A DNA stretch of 64,000 bases from Chitinibacter sp. GC72 (GCF_009760905.1 NZ_VIRW01000008.1:62001-126000); one strand, 5' to 3'; counted from the stretch's first letter, positions 8,472-20,097 are shown. Notes: a model not told the origin generated them from the letters alone. Made by a program: numbers and translations.

Positions 8472-10907
8472 TTATTCCGCTTTTTGCTGCTTGCCGAGTA
8501 AGCGTAGGGCATTTAAAACGACGCAAAGTGAGCTCAGTGCCATACCCAAACTGGCTAGCCACGGCGTGACCAATCCCGCCAGGGCAACCGGCAGCGCAAT
8601 TAGGTTATAGATCAGAGCCCAGGCCAGATTTTCGCGAATAATGTGACGGCATTTTTTTGCCAGCTCAAGCGAGCGTGGCAGCGCGCTTAGCTGATTGTTC
8701 AATAGCACCATGTCGCCAGCTGCGTGCGCAATGTCAACGCCGCCGCCCATGGCAATTGATACATTGGCCAGTGCCAGTACGGGCGTGTCATTGACGCCAT
8801 CGCCCAGCATCAGCACCCGATGACCTTTGCTTTGCAGCGCCTGAATGTAGGCCACTTTAGCTTCGGGGCTGGCTGCCGCCCGTAGCTGGGTAATGCCCAG
8901 CTGCTCAGCCACCTGATTGACTATCGGCAGTTGATCACCCGAGAGCAGATGCACTCGGTAGCCTGATTGCTGCAAGCGCTCGATCAGGCCGTGTGCCTCG
9001 GGGCGAAGCTGGTCAGCCAGCACAAAAGCGGCGGCAAGCGCTGTTTCGTCGGCCAGATAGATCAGGCTGCCTTCCTGCTGATGCGCTTTGGTGCATTCGG
9101 GCTCATTAAAACCCAGCGTTTGCCGGATAAAGTCGATCGAGCCCAGCCAATAGTTTTCGCCGTTGACTTTGCCGCTAATCCCGCCGCCGGGATGGTTTTT
9201 GAATTCGCTCACGACGCTGGCGCTTGGGTGTTGCTGGGTGGTAAAAGCTTTGGCAATCGGGTGTTCCGATTGCGCTTCCAGCGCGCAGGCCAGCCCCAGC
9301 GCCTCATCGGCAAAAGCCGCTAGCGGAATGACTTTCACTAGCCGGGGTTCGCCAAAGGTGAGCGTGCCGGTTTTGTCAAAAACGATATCGCTGATTTTGG
9401 CCAGATTTTCTAGGCTATTGCCACGCGTGGTCAGTAAGCCGATTTGCGCCAGATGCCCGGTGGCGGCCGTGAGCGCCGCAGGTGTGGCCAGCGAGAGCGC
9501 GCAAGGACAGGAAATCACTAGTACGGCTACGGTGTAGGGCAGGGCGTGTAGCGGATCATGCATGGACCAGTACCAGTAGCAGCCCGCAGCAGCAAGCAGC
9601 AGGCCCAGCACAAACCAGCCCGCTACCTGGTCGGCCAGCTGTGCCAGACGCGGCTTGTGCTGCAGCGCCTGATCAAGCAGGCGCACCATGCTGCCCAGCC
9701 GGGTATTGTGACCGACGGCCTGAACTTCAATTGTCAGCGCCGACATCAGATTCAGGCTGCCAGCGATCACGGCGCTGCCGGATTTTTTGCTGATCGGGCG
9801 GCTTTCGCCGCTGAGCATGGCCTCGTTGACCTCGCTTTCCCCGTCAAGTACCACGCCATCCACCGGGATGGTTTCTCCAGCTTTGGCCAGAATCAGATCG
9901 CCTGCGTGCAGGCGGTGCACCGGCATTTCATGCACGCTTTTATCGTGGCTGATCCGGTGGGCAAAGGCCGGCACCAGTTTAACCAGCATCTCGGCTGCAG
10001 CACCAGCTCGGCGGCGTGCTTTGAGCTCTAGATAGCGCCCGCCCAGCAGCAAAAAGACAAACATCGACACCGAGTCAAAGTAGATTTCGCCATGCTCGGT
10101 GATCAGCGCATACAGGCTGGCGGCGAATGCTGCGATCACACCGACGCTGACCGGCAAATCCATACCAGCCCGGCCATGCTTGAGTTCGCGCCAACTGTTC
10201 TGATAAAACGGCCAGCAGGAATACAGTACCACCGGCAAGGTCAGGATGGCACTGCTCCAGTGCATCATAGTCAGCCAGACCGCTTCGATTTCGCCGTCGG
10301 GTGCCATATACATCGGTACGACAAACATCATCACCTGCATCATCGACAGCCCGGCGACCCAGAGCCGCAGTAGTGCCGATTTGCGCTCGCTCTGCCATTG
10401 CGCTTCGTGGCGCTCGTGATCGTAAGGATGCGCACGATAACCAATCGCAGCAATATGCTGCAGAATGGTCGATAACTTGACCTGTTTTTCATCCCAGCGC
10501 ACGCGGGCGCGGTAAGTGCTGTAATTGATCGACGCCGAGATCACGCCGGGCAATTTGGCCAGATGCTGCTCGTTGAGCCAGATACAGGCGGCGCAGCTGA
10601 TTCCTTCCAGAATCAGCGAAGCCTCGCGGATGTCGTCTGCGACTTGCTGGACAAAATCACTTTGCAGATACTGATCGTCATACAGCTGCAGTTGCTCGCG
10701 GATTTCGGCGGGCAAAGGCTCGGAGCGGCTGGCGTTTTCGGTGCGCTGCTCGTAATAGCTCTCCAGCCCGCTGGCCAGAATGGTTTCGGCCACCGCCTTG
10801 CAACCAGCGCAGCAGGCCGGTTGATTCACCTGACGATACAGAATCGAAAACTGCGCCGGATCGGGGCAGTCGTTGCCGCAGTGGAAGCAGGGGTTGTTTG
10901 CACTCAT
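8472..10907 (-). CDS. ccoI: Copper-translocating P1B-type ATPase for cbb3 oxidase assembly
   Basis: Exports Cu(I) across the cytoplasmic membrane for metallation of the oxidase CuB site. 811 residues. N-terminus with a cysteine-rich region (CFHCGNDC, CAGC), then a heavy-metal-associated domain with the CcoI-type motif CAACIW, eight transmembrane helices with the metal motif CPC (in SCPCALSLATPAA, about residue 460), the phosphorylation motif DKTGT (about residue 512), a nucleotide-binding domain and GDGVND. The HMA motif and partner gene ccoS favour CcoI over a detoxifying CopA. Transcribed as ccoI-ccoS just upstream of the separately promoted ccoN operon. Confidence 0.95.
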   Translation of the reverse strand: MSANNPCFHCGNDCPDPAQFSILYRQVNQPACCAGCKAVAETILASGLESYYEQRTENASRSEPLPAEIREQLQLYDDQYLQSDFVQQVADDIREASLILEGISCAACIWLNEQHLAKLPGVISASINYSTYRARVRWDEKQVKLSTILQHIAAIGYRAHPYDHERHEAQWQSERKSALLRLWVAGLSMMQVMMFVVPMYMAPDGEIEAVWLTMMHWSSAILTLPVVLYSCWPFYQNSWRELKHGRAGMDLPVSVGVIAAFAASLYALITEHGEIYFDSVSMFVFLLLGGRYLELKARRRAGAAAEMLVKLVPAFAHRISHDKSVHEMPVHRLHAGDLILAKAGETIPVDGVVLDGESEVNEAMLSGESRPISKKSGSAVIAGSLNLMSALTIEVQAVGHNTRLGSMVRLLDQALQHKPRLAQLADQVAGWFVLGLLLAAAGCYWYWSMHDPLHALPYTVAVLVISCPCALSLATPAALTAATGHLAQIGLLTTRGNSLENLAKISDIVFDKTGTLTFGEPRLVKVIPLAAFADEALGLACALEAQSEHPIAKAFTTQQHPSASVVSEFKNHPGGGISGKVNGENYWLGSIDFIRQTLGFNEPECTKAHQQEGSLIYLADETALAAAFVLADQLRPEAHGLIERLQQSGYRVHLLSGDQLPIVNQVAEQLGITQLRAAASPEAKVAYIQALQSKGHRVLMLGDGVNDTPVLALANVSIAMGGGVDIAHAAGDMVLLNNQLSALPRSLELAKKCRHIIRENLAWALIYNLIALPVALAGLVTPWLASLGMALSSLCVVLNALRLLGKQQKAE

Positions 10908-10960
10908 GCCGCTATTTTATCGAAAAAGCACCCAGGGCTGAGGCTGTTTTTGTTTTTGAT

Positions 10961-11009
10961 GGGTATATGGCTGCAGACTTTATTCAGATTGACTTGTATG
11001 TCTATACCC
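10961..11009 (-). repeat. GGGTAT/ATACCC dispersed element, copy 2
   Basis: 49 bp with 7-bp inverted ends (GGGTATA/TATACCC). Read on the minus strand it carries the internal consensus TACAAGTCAATC from position 12. It fills most of the gap between the HDOD gene end and ccoI. Confidence 0.7.
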
Positions 11010-11013
11010 TTGA

Positions 11014-11868
11014 TTAAAAGAGTGAGACCTTATCGACCATGTCTTCAAACTCTTCCAGTTTAAGCGCCAGATGATTTAGCAGCAGCGGTTCGATACGCCG
11101 CCACTCCGGGTGCTCAAACTGGTGAACGTGCATTTTCAGGATGTGTTCGGCCAGGCTGGCAATGGCAATCAGGGTGCAGATATGATGCCAGTCGCCATGC
11201 ATGGCTTGCTCAAACAGCTTCAAATCATTGTGGTTCAGAATGGCCAGCTGCATACTTTCGGGCAGATACCAGGTGCGGCTGAGCAGATAGCCGACGACAT
11301 GATGGCTGCTTTGATGGCGGGTGTTTTCCAGTGCAATGTACTCTTGGCGGCTCATTCGCTCGCCCTGCGTCATGGTGTCCATATAGGTGTCAAACCGCGC
11401 CGCCATAATTGCTTTGCCGCTATTGCGAAACAGGCCAAAGGTATAGGCTTCCTCAGCTGAAATGCCATGGACATTGCTGGCGATCTGGGCCGAAATCATC
11501 GCGATTTGTACCGAGGTCTCCCAGAAATAACTCATTCGGGCCTCGTGCTCGGCGGCTATTTCTCCCGATAACGTCTGGCGCAGCAGCTGTCCTTCGAGCA
11601 AATTGCAGATATTGCGCAGCCCCAGTAATTGCATCGCCTGATCAATTGAGGTGATTTTTTGCGTCAGCTGGAAAAAAGGTGAATTGACCGTCTTGAGCAT
11701 GGCCATCGACAGGGCCAGATCGCTATTGATCAGGCTGGCGATGTAGGGAAAATCAGGCTCTTCGGCCAACTGAGCCTCCCGGATCGCGACCAGGATTTCC
11801 GGACGTGGCGGGATAACCAGATTTTTGACCAGTTGTTCGCATTCCGAGTCAGGCAGATGTTGCAGCAT
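11014..11868 (-). CDS. HDOD domain-containing protein
   Basis: 284 residues, almost entirely one HDOD domain (about residues 15-215), recognisable by PPRPEILVAIREA, LINSDLALSMAMLKTVNSPFF and SIDQAMQLLGLRNICNLL. HDOD domains resemble HD phosphohydrolases but lack the catalytic metal residues; they are used as scaffolds in signalling, often linked to cyclic-di-GMP, motility or stress. No attached receiver, EAL or GGDEF domain is present. Stand-alone gene between the sufSE pair and ccoI, ending 5 bp from a dispersed repeat. The process it controls cannot be read from context. Confidence 0.85.
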   Translation of the reverse strand: MLQHLPDSECEQLVKNLVIPPRPEILVAIREAQLAEEPDFPYIASLINSDLALSMAMLKTVNSPFFQLTQKITSIDQAMQLLGLRNICNLLEGQLLRQTLSGEIAAEHEARMSYFWETSVQIAMISAQIASNVHGISAEEAYTFGLFRNSGKAIMAARFDTYMDTMTQGERMSRQEYIALENTRHQSSHHVVGYLLSRTWYLPESMQLAILNHNDLKLFEQAMHGDWHHICTLIAIASLAEHILKMHVHQFEHPEWRRIEPLLLNHLALKLEEFEDMVDKVSLF

Positions 11869-11993
11869 GGTGGGGTCAGTCCTGTGCTTGATCTTGTTAC
11901 TGTAGCAGCCGGGAGCAAAAGCGGGCGGCTGGCATGGATCGGCTTTGTTCTAAATCTAATAGGTGCGAAGTTTTGGCGCACAAAATGTGCAAT

Positions 11994-12527
11994 TTAAGCT
12001 CGATTAGGCTGTGGCTGATTTTGCCAATGCTCGCTGATGGTACGGGTAATTGCGCGCAGGCCATTGCCCCGGCTGGCGGATAAAAAGCGCTGCATGCCAC
12101 GCTCATTAAGCCAGGCTTCAAAATCAAATTGCCCGCTGTCGCTGCGCTGGTTGTAGGCCGTGAGCACCAGCGCGAGCAAACCTTTGACAATGCGCGAGTC
12201 GCTGTCAGCGGCCAGCTGCCAGCTGACATTATTCTCTGCCTGCTTGATGGGCGAAAAAGCCAGCCAGACCTGGCTTTCGCAGCCGGCTACCTTGCGATCG
12301 GGCGTCTTTTGCTCGGGGCTCCAGTCGGGCAACTGTTTGGCCAGTTGCACCAGCAGGCGGTTTTTGGCTTCCCAGCTGGCTGCCGCGTCAAGCTGGCGCG
12401 CCAGCTCGGCAAGATCAATCGCATTGGCGTGACCCGGATTGCCAAAAGGGTGAGCAAAACGCGGGTCGGCATGCTCGCTGGCAGCAGGTTCAAGGCTTGT
12501 GCTGCTGCTTGCACTGATCGCGTTCAT
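11994..12527 (-). CDS. sufE: SufE family cysteine desulfuration protein
   Basis: Accepts sulfur from the cysteine desulfurase onto a conserved cysteine and stimulates it. 177 residues: an unusual N-terminal extension rich in Ser/Ala of about 35 residues, then the SufE core with LAKQLPDWSPEQKTPDRKVAGCESQVW, in which the cysteine of VAGCES is the sulfur acceptor. The ATG overlaps the desulfurase gene end by 4 bp (ATGA), so the two are translationally coupled. With no sufBCD beside it, the pair may also act like CsdA-CsdE. Confidence 0.92.
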   Translation of the reverse strand: MNAISASSSTSLEPAASEHADPRFAHPFGNPGHANAIDLAELARQLDAAASWEAKNRLLVQLAKQLPDWSPEQKTPDRKVAGCESQVWLAFSPIKQAENNVSWQLAADSDSRIVKGLLALVLTAYNQRSDSGQFDFEAWLNERGMQRFLSASRGNGLRAITRTISEHWQNQPQPNRA

Positions 12528-13762
12528 GCCAGTATCTCCAGTGTTTCGCTCAAGGCCGCCAGAAAGCGGTTCACATCGTCGGCAGTATTGTAGAGCGCCA
12601 GCGAGGCACGCAAGGTTCCACTGATACCCAGGCTGTGTATCAGCGGCTGGGCACAGTGGTGTCCCACTCGCACGGCTATACCCCTGTTATCGAGAAATTG
12701 CGCCACATCGTAAGGATGAATCGGAGCAAAGCTCATCGACGTCAAACTCACCTTTTGCCGTGCTTGGCCGTGAATCACCACACCGGGTATTTGTCGCAAG
12801 CCGTCTTCCAGCTGGCGATGCAGCGATGATTCATGCGCGTGCATCGCCTCGCGATCAAGCCCGCTGAGCCAGTCCAGCGCCGCCGCCAGGCCAACGGCCT
12901 GGGCAATCGGCGGGGTGCCAGCCTCCAGCCTTTGCGGTGGGCTGGCGTAGGTGGTGCCGGAAAATGACACCACGGCTATCATTTCACCGCCGCCTTGCCA
13001 CGGCGGCAGCGTGCGCAAAATATCGCTGCGGATATATGCCGCGCCAATGCCCGTCGGGCCGTAGGCTTTGTGGCCGGAAAAAACATAAAAATCGCAATCG
13101 AGCGCACGCACATCGACTGGCAAATGCGCAATCGCCTGCGCGCCGTCGACCAGTACCTTGCAATCGCGCTGGTGCGCCAGCTGGCAGATCGCCCGAATAT
13201 CCTGAATGCTGCCAATCGCATTAGACGCATGGCTGATGGCCAGCAGCCGAGCACGCGGTGAGGCAAGTAGCTGGGCAAGATGCGTCAGATCAATTTCGCC
13301 TTCAGTAGTCAGATTCAGCGGTTTGATCAGCACGCCACGGCGCTGCGCCAGCATTTGCCACGGCACAATATTGGCGTGATGTTCCAGCGTGGACACAATA
13401 ATCTCGTCGCCAGCGCTCAGCTGCTCAGGACTTTCTCCAAAGGTATTAGCGATCAGATTGATGGCTTCGGTGGTGCCACGGGTGAAAATAATCTCGTCGC
13501 AGCTGGCGGCGTTGATAAAGCGCGCTACGGTAGCGCGAGCGCCTTCAAAGGCATCGGTTGCGGCCACGGCAAGCCGGTGCGCGCCACGGTGAACATTGGC
13601 GTTGCAATACTCGTAATACTGCCGTTCGGCATCGAGCACCGCCGCCGGTTTTTGCGTGGTGGCCGCGTTGTCCAGATACACCAGATCGGGGTGATGGGCA
13701 AAAATGGCAAACTGGGCGCGGTAGTAGCAGGGGTCAAACCGGGGGACGGCAAGATCGAACAT
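12524..13762 (-). CDS. sufS: Cysteine desulfurase, SufS/CsdA type
   Basis: PLP-dependent enzyme removing sulfur from L-cysteine for Fe-S cluster assembly. 412 residues of aminotransferase class V. Visible signatures: YLDNAATTQKPAAVLDA near the start, TRGTTEAINLIA, the PLP-lysine segment FSGHKAYGPTGIG and the active-site cysteine loop RVGHHCAQP. This loop type belongs to group II desulfurases (SufS/CsdA), which need SufE-like partners, matching the downstream coupled sufE. Divergent from nudB. csdA would be an equally acceptable name. Confidence 0.92.
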   Translation of the reverse strand: MFDLAVPRFDPCYYRAQFAIFAHHPDLVYLDNAATTQKPAAVLDAERQYYEYCNANVHRGAHRLAVAATDAFEGARATVARFINAASCDEIIFTRGTTEAINLIANTFGESPEQLSAGDEIIVSTLEHHANIVPWQMLAQRRGVLIKPLNLTTEGEIDLTHLAQLLASPRARLLAISHASNAIGSIQDIRAICQLAHQRDCKVLVDGAQAIAHLPVDVRALDCDFYVFSGHKAYGPTGIGAAYIRSDILRTLPPWQGGGEMIAVVSFSGTTYASPPQRLEAGTPPIAQAVGLAAALDWLSGLDREAMHAHESSLHRQLEDGLRQIPGVVIHGQARQKVSLTSMSFAPIHPYDVAQFLDNRGIAVRVGHHCAQPLIHSLGISGTLRASLALYNTADDVNRFLAALSETLEILA

Positions 13763-13909
13763 GGGCAGGCAATGCTAGAGAGATTGGTGGGCAATTGTAT
13801 AATGGCTCAGTGCGAAACCAAAACTTCCTGTGCGGCTGCGGGAACTTTGGCAGGGCTAAGCAATTCTTTTCAACACATTTCAATACTTCTTGCGGCAGAC
13901 AAAAACCAC

Positions 13910-14353
13910 ATGCCTTACAAACAACCCGTTTCAATCCTGCTGATTATTCACACGCCGGCGCTTCAAGTGCTGCTGCTTGAGCGCAATGATTTTACCGATG
14001 CCTGGCAATCGGTCACCGGCAGCCGCGAGGGCGATGAGACACTGATTGAAACCGCCCGTCGTGAATTGCAGGAAGAAACCGGGCTTTGCGTCGAGCTGGC
14101 GCAGATTCGTGACTGGCATGAATGTCACGATTTCGAGATTTTCGAAATCTGGCGGCATCGCTACGCGCCGGGCGTGATGAGCAATACCGAGCATGTATTT
14201 AGCGTTCAGCTGCCCGAGGCCTGCCAGATCGACATTGCGGTCAAGGAGCATCGCCGCTATCGGTGGGTTGATTGGCAGCAGGCAGCCGAAATGGTGTTTT
14301 CGCCGTCCAATGCCGAAGCAATCCGCCAACTGCCCGAGCGGATAGGTCACTAA
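13910..14353 (+). CDS. nudB: Dihydroneopterin triphosphate diphosphatase (Nudix)
   Basis: Nudix hydrolase, 147 residues. The Nudix box is clear: GSREGDETLIETARRELQEE followed by TG, about residues 37-58. Overall length, start MPYKQPVSILLIIHT and the segment HVFSVQLPE match NudB, which removes pyrophosphate from dihydroneopterin triphosphate in folate synthesis. The frame is open far upstream antisense to sufS, but the ATG at 13910 gives the family start. It is followed after 1 bp by the next gene, so the two form an operon with clsB. Other Nudix substrates cannot be excluded from sequence alone. Confidence 0.85.
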   Translation: MPYKQPVSILLIIHTPALQVLLLERNDFTDAWQSVTGSREGDETLIETARRELQEETGLCVELAQIRDWHECHDFEIFEIWRHRYAPGVMSNTEHVFSVQLPEACQIDIAVKEHRRYRWVDWQQAAEMVFSPSNAEAIRQLPERIGH

Positions 14354-14354
14354 A

Positions 14355-15125
14355 ATGCGCCCGCACGCCGCACTGCCAGCCCATCCCCGCCAGCTGGTCG
14401 TGGCTTCCTACAATATCCATAAAGGATTATCGCCACTGAACCGGCGGCTGGTGCTGCATGATGTGCGCCACGCTTTGAACCAGCTGGCGCCGGATATGGT
14501 GTTTTTGCAGGAAGTGCAGGGCGTGCATCTGGCGCATTCGCACCGTTTTGAAACCTGGCAGCAGGCGCAGCATGAATATCTGGCTGGCGATTTGCTGCAC
14601 AGCGCTTACGGCAAAAATGCGCATTATCATCTCGGGCATCACGGCAATGCGCTGCTGTCGCGTTATCCGATTTTGCACTGGGACAATTTTGACCTGACCC
14701 TGCACCGTTTCGAGCAGCGCGGCGCGCTGCACTGCCAGCTGGATGTGGCCGACTGGGATCAGCCGCTGCATGCGCTGTGTGTGCATCTGAATCTGCGCGC
14801 AGGCGATAGGCGCAAGCAGATTGGCATCCTGGTTGACTATATCCAGCGCCATATTCCGGCTGACGCGCCGCTGGTGTTGGCGGGCGATTTCAACGATTGG
14901 CGTGGCGAGCTCAGCGCCATGCTGGCGCAGCATCTGGATATGCATGAAGCGTTTGAAACGCTGCATGGCGCACCAGCGCGCAGCTTTCCGGTGCGCATGC
15001 CTTTGCTCACGCTGGACCGGGTGTATGTGCGTGGTTTTCAGGTGAGTGTGGCCGAAGTGCTCTCGGGTGCGCCGTGGCGCAATCTATCCGATCACGCGCC
15101 CTTGTACGCCGTTTTGCAGGGGTAG
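14355..15125 (+). CDS. Endonuclease/exonuclease/phosphatase family protein
   Basis: 256 residues of the EEP superfamily: VASYNIHKGLS at the start (metal-binding Asn), FLQEVQG (metal-binding Glu), HLNLRAGDRRKQ, LAGDFNDW (Asp/Asn) and NLSDHAPLYAVL (catalytic His). Members hydrolyse phosphodiesters in nucleic acids or phospholipids. The gene starts 1 bp after nudB and ends 5 bp before clsB; the same pairing of an EEP protein with cardiolipin synthase B occurs in Escherichia coli (ybhP-clsB), which points to a lipid-related role. The substrate is unknown. Confidence 0.9.
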   Translation: MRPHAALPAHPRQLVVASYNIHKGLSPLNRRLVLHDVRHALNQLAPDMVFLQEVQGVHLAHSHRFETWQQAQHEYLAGDLLHSAYGKNAHYHLGHHGNALLSRYPILHWDNFDLTLHRFEQRGALHCQLDVADWDQPLHALCVHLNLRAGDRRKQIGILVDYIQRHIPADAPLVLAGDFNDWRGELSAMLAQHLDMHEAFETLHGAPARSFPVRMPLLTLDRVYVRGFQVSVAEVLSGAPWRNLSDHAPLYAVLQG

Positions 15126-15130
15126 CCGCG

Positions 15131-16309
15131 ATGGCCAAAGCAATCAGGCTGCAACCCAAGCCGCAGCATCAGGTTGAGCTGCTACGCAATGGCGCCGAGT
15201 TTTTTCCGGCGCTGCTCGCTGCCTGCGAGGCGGCGCAGATCGAGATCCATCTGGAAACGTATTTGTTCGAGCCTGACGAAGTGGGGCTTGCTGTTGCGAA
15301 CGCCTTGATGCGAGCCGCGCAGCGTGGCGTGCGTGTGTCGGTGCTGATCGATGGCTTTGGCGCGCGCGATTTTCCGGCGCAACTGAAAGAAGAACTGCTG
15401 CAATCGGGCGTGCGCCTGCTGTTCTTTCGCCCGGAAATCCGGCGATTTTCGCTCAATCGCTCGCGCCTGCGGCGGATGCACCGCAAATTGTCGTGCTTTG
15501 ACGGCCAGCTGGCGCTGGTTGGCGGCATTAATATTCTGAGCGACGACGATGGCCCCGGTCTGGCTCCGCGTTATGACTACGCGGTGCGCATCGTCGGCCC
15601 GGTGGTCGCCGATGTGCGCGAAGCGATGTGCCGCGAGTGGCGGCATACGGCCTGGTCGCAATTGAAAAAAGCCTGGGCCAAGCGCGAGCACTTATATACC
15701 CATGCCAAGTATGACAATGGCGTGCTTGCCCAGCTTGTTGTGCGGGACAATACCCGTAATCGGCGTGCCATTGAGCAATGTTATTTGGATTTGATCGATC
15801 AGGCGCAATCCGAAATTGTGATCGCCAATGCCTATTTTCTGCCGGGTTTGCGCCTGCGCCAGGCCCTGCTCAGGGCGGCCTTGCGCGGCGTGGCGGTGGT
15901 GTTGCTGCTGCAGGATGAACGCGATCACGCCTTATTGCAGTACGCCAGTTGGGCGTTTTACCGGCCTTTGCTGAGGGCCGGTGTCGAGATTTATCAGTAT
16001 CGTGCCGGTTTTATGCACGCCAAAGTGGCCATTTTTGACGGTGAATGGGCTACCGTCGGCTCGAGCAATATTGACCCGTTCAGCCTCTTGCTGGCCCGCG
16101 AGGCCAATGTTTTTATCCGTGACCGCGCCTTTGCCGGGCAATTACGCCAGGATGTGCAGCTGCATCTGGTGCAGGATGCGCGCGCGATTTTGCCGCAGCA
16201 TGTGCAGCAGGCCAAGCCGGGTTTGCGTTTGCTGGTGTGGCTGTGCTTTGGTCTGGTGCGGCTGATCATGGGGCTGTCCGGTTATGGCGGCAAAAAATAC
16301 CTCGAATAA
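15131..16309 (+). CDS. clsB: Cardiolipin synthase B (phospholipase D family)
   Basis: Condenses two phosphatidylglycerols, or phosphatidylglycerol with another lipid, to cardiolipin at the inner membrane. 392 residues with two HKD motifs: HRKLSCFDGQLALVGGIN (about residues 117-134) and HAKVAIFDGEWATVGSSN (about residues 296-313). There are no N-terminal transmembrane helices, which separates ClsB from ClsA. The chosen ATG at 15131 follows the previous stop by 5 bp; an earlier start would overlap that gene. Third gene of the nudB-EEP-clsB unit. Confidence 0.93.
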   Translation: MAKAIRLQPKPQHQVELLRNGAEFFPALLAACEAAQIEIHLETYLFEPDEVGLAVANALMRAAQRGVRVSVLIDGFGARDFPAQLKEELLQSGVRLLFFRPEIRRFSLNRSRLRRMHRKLSCFDGQLALVGGINILSDDDGPGLAPRYDYAVRIVGPVVADVREAMCREWRHTAWSQLKKAWAKREHLYTHAKYDNGVLAQLVVRDNTRNRRAIEQCYLDLIDQAQSEIVIANAYFLPGLRLRQALLRAALRGVAVVLLLQDERDHALLQYASWAFYRPLLRAGVEIYQYRAGFMHAKVAIFDGEWATVGSSNIDPFSLLLAREANVFIRDRAFAGQLRQDVQLHLVQDARAILPQHVQQAKPGLRLLVWLCFGLVRLIMGLSGYGGKKYLE

Positions 16310-16415
16310 ATCACCCCGATTTTACAGCAGGCTTTGCTCTGCCTCTTTTTACCGACACTTCATCTGCTCAGGCGCAACCCTAATAGCAGCCGCTACACAT
16401 TCTGCGCTATCGTAA

Positions 16416-18464
<2,049 letters not shown>

Positions 18465-18577
18465 TCACCAATTAATTTCTTTGTTGGTAATTATAAATTA
18501 ATGAAAAATTAAGAAATTCTGCTGGAGTATTGATCGCATTATTCTATGGTAAGGCATCAGGCACCGGAGGATAGGCG

Positions 18578-18835
18578 ATGAAAATCTGCGGATTGTTTTT
18601 AATTTTGCTCAGCAGCCCGACATGGGCCATGTGTGATGCGCAAGTCAAAGCGCTGCGCGCCGAAATGAGCGCCCAGCAGCTTGATCTGGAAGTACGGCGG
18701 CAGGTGAATTCGGCTTTGCAGCCCTTGCTAGCGCCCAGGCCCGATTTAAATCCATTGAGCGAGGCCGAGTGCAGGCAAAAAGTGCAGCAGGTTCGCGAAA
18801 AAATGCGCAGCGTCCCCGGCAAAACGCGCCAATAG
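18578..18835 (+). CDS. Hypothetical secreted protein, 85 aa
   Basis: Starts with a cleavable signal peptide (MKICGLFLILLSSPTWA, predicted cut after residue 17). The mature part is a charged helix-rich segment of about 68 residues with two cysteines (CDAQ and CRQK) that could form a disulfide in the periplasm. An AGG site lies 7-8 bases before the ATG. I do not recognise a family. It is a single gene between fadH and a dispersed repeat, convergent with rdgC. Confidence 0.65.
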   Translation: MKICGLFLILLSSPTWAMCDAQVKALRAEMSAQQLDLEVRRQVNSALQPLLAPRPDLNPLSEAECRQKVQQVREKMRSVPGKTRQ

Positions 18836-18859
18836 CGGAGCAAGCTGTATTGCCTCTGT

Positions 18860-18908
18860 GGGTATATGAATACAAGTCATTTTTTATATGGCCTCTAGCT
18901 ATATACCC
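18860..18908 (+). repeat. GGGTAT/ATACCC dispersed element, copy 3
   Basis: 49 bp, ends GGGTATAT and ATATACCC, internal TACAAGTCA from position 12 on the plus strand. It lies between two convergent genes and may help to end their transcripts. Confidence 0.7.
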
Positions 18909-18993
18909 ACGTTGATGCAGGCAGGCGCTGTGTCGATTTGCTTGGGCAGATTTAGGTACAGTGCCAGATAGTGCGCTTGCCAGTGGCCGATAA

Positions 18994-19902
18994 TTAGCGC
19001 TGCGTTTCTCCGCCCAGTGCGTCAAGCAGCGCCGGAATAAAGCCGCGCAGCTCGCCCACCAGCAGGGCAAATTGCGATTCAAACAGCGCGTCCTGCGTTT
19101 CGGCGTCCATATCTTTCAACTCGTCTTTCAGTACGTCCAGCATCGCCAGCGATTTGATTTCCAGTGCTTCGGTTAGCGTAAAAGTCAGGCGCTCGCCAAA
19201 GGCCAGGCTTAATCGTGTGGCGATTTTGCCGGCGTCCAGATGCTGACGCACCTCGTCGCAATCCATCACCTGACGCTTGAAGCGTGCAATGGATCCTTCG
19301 TCACCCGGTGTTTTGAGCTCGGCGTCCTGCCCCAGCGAGAGGGCATCCGGTGTTTCGGTGGTGAGCCAGTCGGTCATCGCGGCCGCCGGGCTAATTTCGG
19401 TGTCGATCAGCCGTGTCGGCAGGCTGCCCAGCGTTTCGCGCAAGGTAGAGAGCAAATATTCGGCCTTGGCCGCGCTGGCGGCGTCAACAATCACCAGGTA
19501 GTTTTCCAGATCGAGCAGCGCACGCTGCACGCGCGAGCGGGTAAAGGCGCGTGGTGTTAGCTCTTCAATAATCCGGTCTTTGAGCTCGCGCTGCTCTTTG
19601 CGCCCGACTTTGCGGCTTTCTGCCGCTTCAATTTGCTGCACGCGATAATCAAGCTCATCCTTGATCACCGCAGCAGGCAGCACTTTTTCTTCACTTTTCA
19701 GCGCCACCAGTACGGCGTTCTGGCGCTCGATCGCCATCAGTTCGGGCTCGTGGCGCGCTGGTGGCACCCAGCCGCTCGATTCCATATCCATGCTGCCGCA
19801 CGGCACGAAAGGGCGTTTGGCTAGCTCGCCCTGAATGCTGGCACTGCTTAGGGCGTGGTCGGCGGATAAACGATAAATTTGTAAGTTACGAAACCACAGC
19901 AT
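18994..19902 (-). CDS. rdgC: Recombination-associated protein RdgC
   Basis: DNA-binding ring protein that limits RecA filament formation; nucleoid-associated. 302 residues beginning MLWFRNLQIYRL with the conserved GWVPP segment near residue 45 and the family pattern of alternating helices (ELKDRIIEELTPRAFTRSR, SLAFGERLTFTLTEALEIKSL). Length matches E. coli RdgC (303). In Neisseria, RdgC contributes to pilin variation. Single gene, divergent from the fbp cluster. Confidence 0.95.
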   Translation of the reverse strand: MLWFRNLQIYRLSADHALSSASIQGELAKRPFVPCGSMDMESSGWVPPARHEPELMAIERQNAVLVALKSEEKVLPAAVIKDELDYRVQQIEAAESRKVGRKEQRELKDRIIEELTPRAFTRSRVQRALLDLENYLVIVDAASAAKAEYLLSTLRETLGSLPTRLIDTEISPAAAMTDWLTTETPDALSLGQDAELKTPGDEGSIARFKRQVMDCDEVRQHLDAGKIATRLSLAFGERLTFTLTEALEIKSLAMLDVLKDELKDMDAETQDALFESQFALLVGELRGFIPALLDALGGETQR

Positions 19903-20038
19903 GGCGTCCCTTTTTAATATTCAAGGCTCAAAGAATGGTCGCCGATTGTAGCGCTGTCGGCGCGCAGGCAAAACTGATTTTATGTGCTGATTTTATGCAG
20001 GCCGCTGAAAATAGTGAAAATAGCCCAAGCGTGGATGA

Positions 20039-20068
20039 TTGAGAATGATTCCGGTTTTTGCGTATAAT
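20039..20068 (+). promoter_or_regulatory. fbpA promoter with possible Fur site
   Basis: TTGAGA (20039-20044) and TATAAT (20063-20068) are separated by 18 bp. The -35 element lies in TGAGAATGATT, which resembles half of a Fur box; the second half is poor. Iron repression of the ferric transporter is expected for this family. Confidence 0.6.
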
Positions 20069-20097
20069 GCGAATACTTATTGTTTAGGACGTCGATG

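Noticed and set aside
13280-13909. Long N-terminal extension of nudB
   Set aside because: It runs antisense to sufS; the ATG at 13910 gives the correct Nudix protein length.
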